Below are positions 61,732-64,000 of a stretch of DNA of 64,000 bases, piece after piece (within the stretch, counting starts at the first letter, position 1; each line of letters opens with the position of its first letter). A program made the translations under genes and the position numbers. Source of the stretch: Paenibacillus monticola (GTDB taxonomy: Bacteria > Bacillota > Bacilli > Paenibacillales > Paenibacillaceae). The stretch is from assembly GCF_009664975.1 (NCBI RefSeq), contig NZ_WJXB01000002.1:186001-250000 (forward strand), written 5' to 3'. The notes under the pieces were generated by a model. That model was not told the DNA's origin, searched no databases, and saw nothing but the letters and a program-made list of their open reading frames with translations.

Positions 61732-62504
61732 CTATCCAACTCCTTTGTTTCGGGCGCAGCGGCCTCTCCGTGATGTTCTAACATAGCGACGGTAATGTTA
61801 TCTCCGCCGCCGGCAAGCAATGCCAGCTGTAGTAAGCGGTCCGCTCTTTCCTCTAGCGATATTTCATATATTCCTGCAACCTTACCCAAATGCTCAGTGC
61901 TAACTAAATTGCTTAACCCGTCACTGCACATAAGCAGAACTTCGCCTGATTCCAAAGTTACAGGCAACAGATCGGCAGAGACTTTAGCATCCGTCCCCAA
62001 TGCTCTTGTCAGAACATTGCGCCGTGGATGACTATCAAGTTCCTCCAAGCTGATCTGGCCGTTCTTGAACAGCTCATTGACCAGCGTATGATCTTCGGTT
62101 AACTGAATCGCCACACTGTCCTTTATCTTGTAAGCTCTGCTGTCTCCGATATGGCCTATGTATCCATGGAAACCTTTAAGCAGAGCAACTACGACGGTCG
62201 TACCCATATTATGATACTTTTCGTCGCTGGAAGCTTTCTTATAGACAGTGTCATTTGCTTCCAGTATGGCAGCAGATAATGCAGTACTCAGATCCTCGTC
62301 CGGCAGATCAGGTTGTAACCCGTCGAGGCTATTCCTTATCGTATCCAAAGCGAGCGAGCTTGCGGTATCACCCGCCAAATGTCCGCCCATTCCATCGGCA
62401 ATGATGCCGAGGGTGTAACCGTGGCGCGTAGCACCGATCCAGACCGAATCCTCATTGACGGAACGAACTCGACCAATGTCGCTGGCATGAACTGTTCTGA
62501 TCAA
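61728..62504 (-). CDS. prpC: PP2C-type serine/threonine phosphatase PrpC (Stp1)
   Basis: 258 residues with the PPM metal-site motifs: SDIGRVRSVNEDS, GIIADGMGGHLAGD, HIGDSRAYKI, and LLMCSDGLSNLV, GGDNITV at the end. It removes phosphates placed by PrkC, in particular from EF-G, RsgA and Hpr-type targets. The start follows the rlmN stop by six bases and the stop overlaps prkC by four bases, so the two opposing enzymes are translated together. Confidence 0.95.
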   Translation of the reverse strand: MIRTVHASDIGRVRSVNEDSVWIGATRHGYTLGIIADGMGGHLAGDTASSLALDTIRNSLDGLQPDLPDEDLSTALSAAILEANDTVYKKASSDEKYHNMGTTVVVALLKGFHGYIGHIGDSRAYKIKDSVAIQLTEDHTLVNELFKNGQISLEELDSHPRRNVLTRALGTDAKVSADLLPVTLESGEVLLMCSDGLSNLVSTEHLGKVAGIYEISLEERADRLLQLALLAGGGDNITVAMLEHHGEAAAPETKELDR

Positions 62505-62510
62505 ATATCC

Positions 62511-63551
62511 TCACCCCAACTTCATATGTTTGGCGCGCAGCTGCCCACATGCGGCCGCAATGTCATGGCCTTGCTCACGGCGTATAGTAACATTTATGCC
62601 ATGATCGGACAGAATACGTTGAAACTCAAAGATATCATTGCGTGAAGTACGTACATATTTGCGTTCCGGTACATGATTGACCGGAATCAGGTTGACGTGG
62701 CATAACATCGTTTTCAGTACGCCTGCCAATTCCTCGGCATGTTCTGGCTGATCATTGACGCCGCCAATCAGTGCGTACTCAAAGCTGACTCGCCGGCCTG
62801 TCTTGGCCTGATAATAACGTAATGACTCGATTACATCATCAAACGGAAACCGCCGGTTAACCGGCATCAGCTTGGAACGAAGAGCGTCATTAGGCGCATG
62901 GATCGAAATCGCCAGATTAATCTGTGTATCCTCATCAGCAAATTTGTAGATATTGGGTACGATTCCACTAGTAGAAACGGTGATGTGTCGCTGTCCAATA
63001 TTAAGACCTTTCTCATGAATCATAAGACGCAAAAATCTCATTGTGGCGTCATAATTCTCAAATGGCTCGCCAGTACCCATAATGACTATGCTGCTGACCC
63101 GTTCGCCGCGTGTATCCAAAATCTGCTGCGAACGGACAACCTGGGCAACAATCTCACCCGCCGTCAAATCCCGTTTCAACCCACCAAGTGTAGATGCGCA
63201 AAAGGTACAGCCGACCCGGCAGCCGACTTGAGTCGTTACACAAACGCTGTTGCCATAGTTATGTTTCATAATAACTGTCTCAATCGCATGATCATCATGC
63301 AGACCGAACAGGAATTTCACTGTACCATCCTTTGATTCTAGCTTCGTAATCTCTGTCAATGCCAGAATCGAAAACTGTTCGCTCAGCTTCTCGCGCAGCG
63401 ATTTGGACAGGTTACTCATAGCCTCAAATTCCGTTACACGCTTCACATATAGCCATTCAAAGATTTGTCCACCGCGAAAAGCAGGCTCTCCATTGTCCTT
63501 TGCCCACTGCTGCAACTCTTCCAAAGAGTAATCATATATTAAAGGTTTCAT
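62511..63551 (-). CDS. rlmN: 23S rRNA/tRNA adenine-C2 methyltransferase RlmN
   Basis: 346 residues, radical SAM enzyme that methylates A2503 of 23S rRNA and A37 of some tRNAs. The cluster motif [11 protein letters not shown] and the [10 protein letters not shown] motif are present; the C-terminal Cys needed for methyl transfer lies in AAACGQL. The frame extends to 63827, through the intergenic terminator, so I use the ATG at 63551, which has AGGTG about ten bases before. The prpC gene starts six bases after its stop. Confidence 0.94.
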   Translation of the reverse strand: MKPLIYDYSLEELQQWAKDNGEPAFRGGQIFEWLYVKRVTEFEAMSNLSKSLREKLSEQFSILALTEITKLESKDGTVKFLFGLHDDHAIETVIMKHNYGNSVCVTTQVGCRVGCTFCASTLGGLKRDLTAGEIVAQVVRSQQILDTRGERVSSIVIMGTGEPFENYDATMRFLRLMIHEKGLNIGQRHITVSTSGIVPNIYKFADEDTQINLAISIHAPNDALRSKLMPVNRRFPFDDVIESLRYYQAKTGRRVSFEYALIGGVNDQPEHAEELAGVLKTMLCHVNLIPVNHVPERKYVRTSRNDIFEFQRILSDHGINVTIRREQGHDIAAACGQLRAKHMKLG

Positions 63552-63635
63552 TATTATTAGCACCTGTTCTTTCATAAGGATATGCATATTATTTCTCATT
63601 CTTCCTATTTTAACACAAATTCTAGAGTCGGTAAA

Positions 63636-63672
63636 AGAAAAAGCCCGCCGCACCGGAGTCCAGTGGACGGGG
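63636..63672 (-). terminator. Terminator after rsmB
   Basis: On the minus strand CCCGTCCACTGG pairs with CCGGTGCGGCGGG (G-U pairs, small bulge), followed by CTTTTTCTTTT. Confidence 0.7.
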
Positions 63673-63702
63673 AAGACAAGAAGGGGTTGTGAATTTGCTA
63701 GA

Positions 63703-64000
63703 TTAGGAGTTACGTTGAAGCCGGGCAATATAAAAGCCGTCACTACCGTAATGCTGTGGCAAAAGTTGAAGGCCTTCTCCTTCAGCAAGAGCAGTTCCCT
63801 CCAGCCTCTCCCATAAAGGTGAATCAAAGGTTACCGAAACGAAGTTTGGATTCTGCTTCAGAAAGGCTGCAACAATCTCCTCGTTCTCTGCCTGTTCTGT
63901 TGTACAGGTACTATAGACCAATATGCCTCCAGGCTTCAACAACTTGGAGACTGATTGCAATAGTTCTCCTTGCAGCTTAGCTACGCTAGCCACATCCTCC
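63703..64000 (-). CDS. rsmB: 16S rRNA m5C967 methyltransferase RsmB (N-terminus outside window)
   Basis: The last 99 codons of a SAM-dependent RNA methyltransferase. [20 protein letters not shown] contains the Thr-Cys motif of the RsmB/NSUN family, where the Cys helps release the RNA. It modifies C967 of 16S rRNA. The 5' part is cut by the window edge. In Bacillus rsmB (yloM) precedes rlmN (yloN), as here; a terminator stands between the two. Confidence 0.92.
   Translation of the reverse strand, partial: EDVASVAKLQGELLQSVSKLLKPGGILVYSTCTTEQAENEEIVAAFLKQNPNFVSVTFDSPLWERLEGTALAEGEGLQLLPQHYGSDGFYIARLQRNS

Noticed and set aside
63552-63827. Upstream extension of rlmN
   Set aside because: It would run across the rsmB terminator and into rsmB; homologues start near the ATG at 63551.

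Overview
The window looks like chromosomal DNA of an endospore-forming Bacillota, most likely Paenibacillus or a close relative. The evidence is spoVM, spoVIF, a PrkC/PrpC pair, paired YesM/YesN-type two-component systems, SGGCG-type lipoproteins, strong GGAGG ribosome sites with many TTG/GTG starts, and CcpA (cre) sites. Most genes lie on the minus strand. I see no rRNA, tRNA, CRISPR array, insertion sequence or prophage.

Layout. 1-13 kb: rpiA (cut by the window edge), a small coiled-coil protein, a GNAT enzyme, a fructose-6-phosphate aldolase/transaldolase, a MarR-MFS efflux pair, the RNA polymerase recycling factor HelD, an ArAE/FUSC membrane protein, a PAP2 phosphatase, an unusual short Hfq, a lactonase-fold 6-phosphogluconolactonase, a stand-alone LytTR regulator and a PrsA-type foldase. 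A perfect sigma-A promoter and a terminator between helD and the ArAE gene mark an unannotated transcript of about 150 nt. 13-18 kb: nitroreductase, metallophosphoesterase lipoprotein, stalk-domain lipoprotein and TraX-like protein, with three copies of a dispersed palindromic repeat in the 11.6-18.0 kb stretch.

18-30 kb: a ChvE/GguAB-type sugar ABC transporter and, upstream on the same strand, a membrane-anchored sugar-binding protein with a YesM-like kinase and YesN-like regulator. The two halves resemble a sugar sensor plus its transporter and are separated by a 3.7-kb block (GNAT, amidase, AHSA1, ArsR, Imm-5-like immunity protein). 30-44 kb: LTA-synthase-family protein, aldose epimerase, MgtC, then a rhamnogalacturonan utilisation locus (yesM-yesN-yesO-yesP-yesQ, SGNH acetylesterase, GH105 hydrolase, SDR) carrying cre sites. 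44-48 kb: a TrpXYZ-type ABC transporter preceded by a long structured leader, and an NlpC/P60 lipoprotein.

48-64 kb: a calcium-type P-ATPase, then housekeeping genes: spoVIF, recG, degV and fakA (fatty-acid kinase partners), rpmB, spoVM (26 codons), rpe, rsgA, prkC, prpC, rlmN and the end of rsmB. This is the conserved Bacillus-type rsmB-rlmN-prpC-prkC-rsgA-rpe-spoVM-rpmB neighbourhood, without yloU, thiN or sdaAB/sdaAA.
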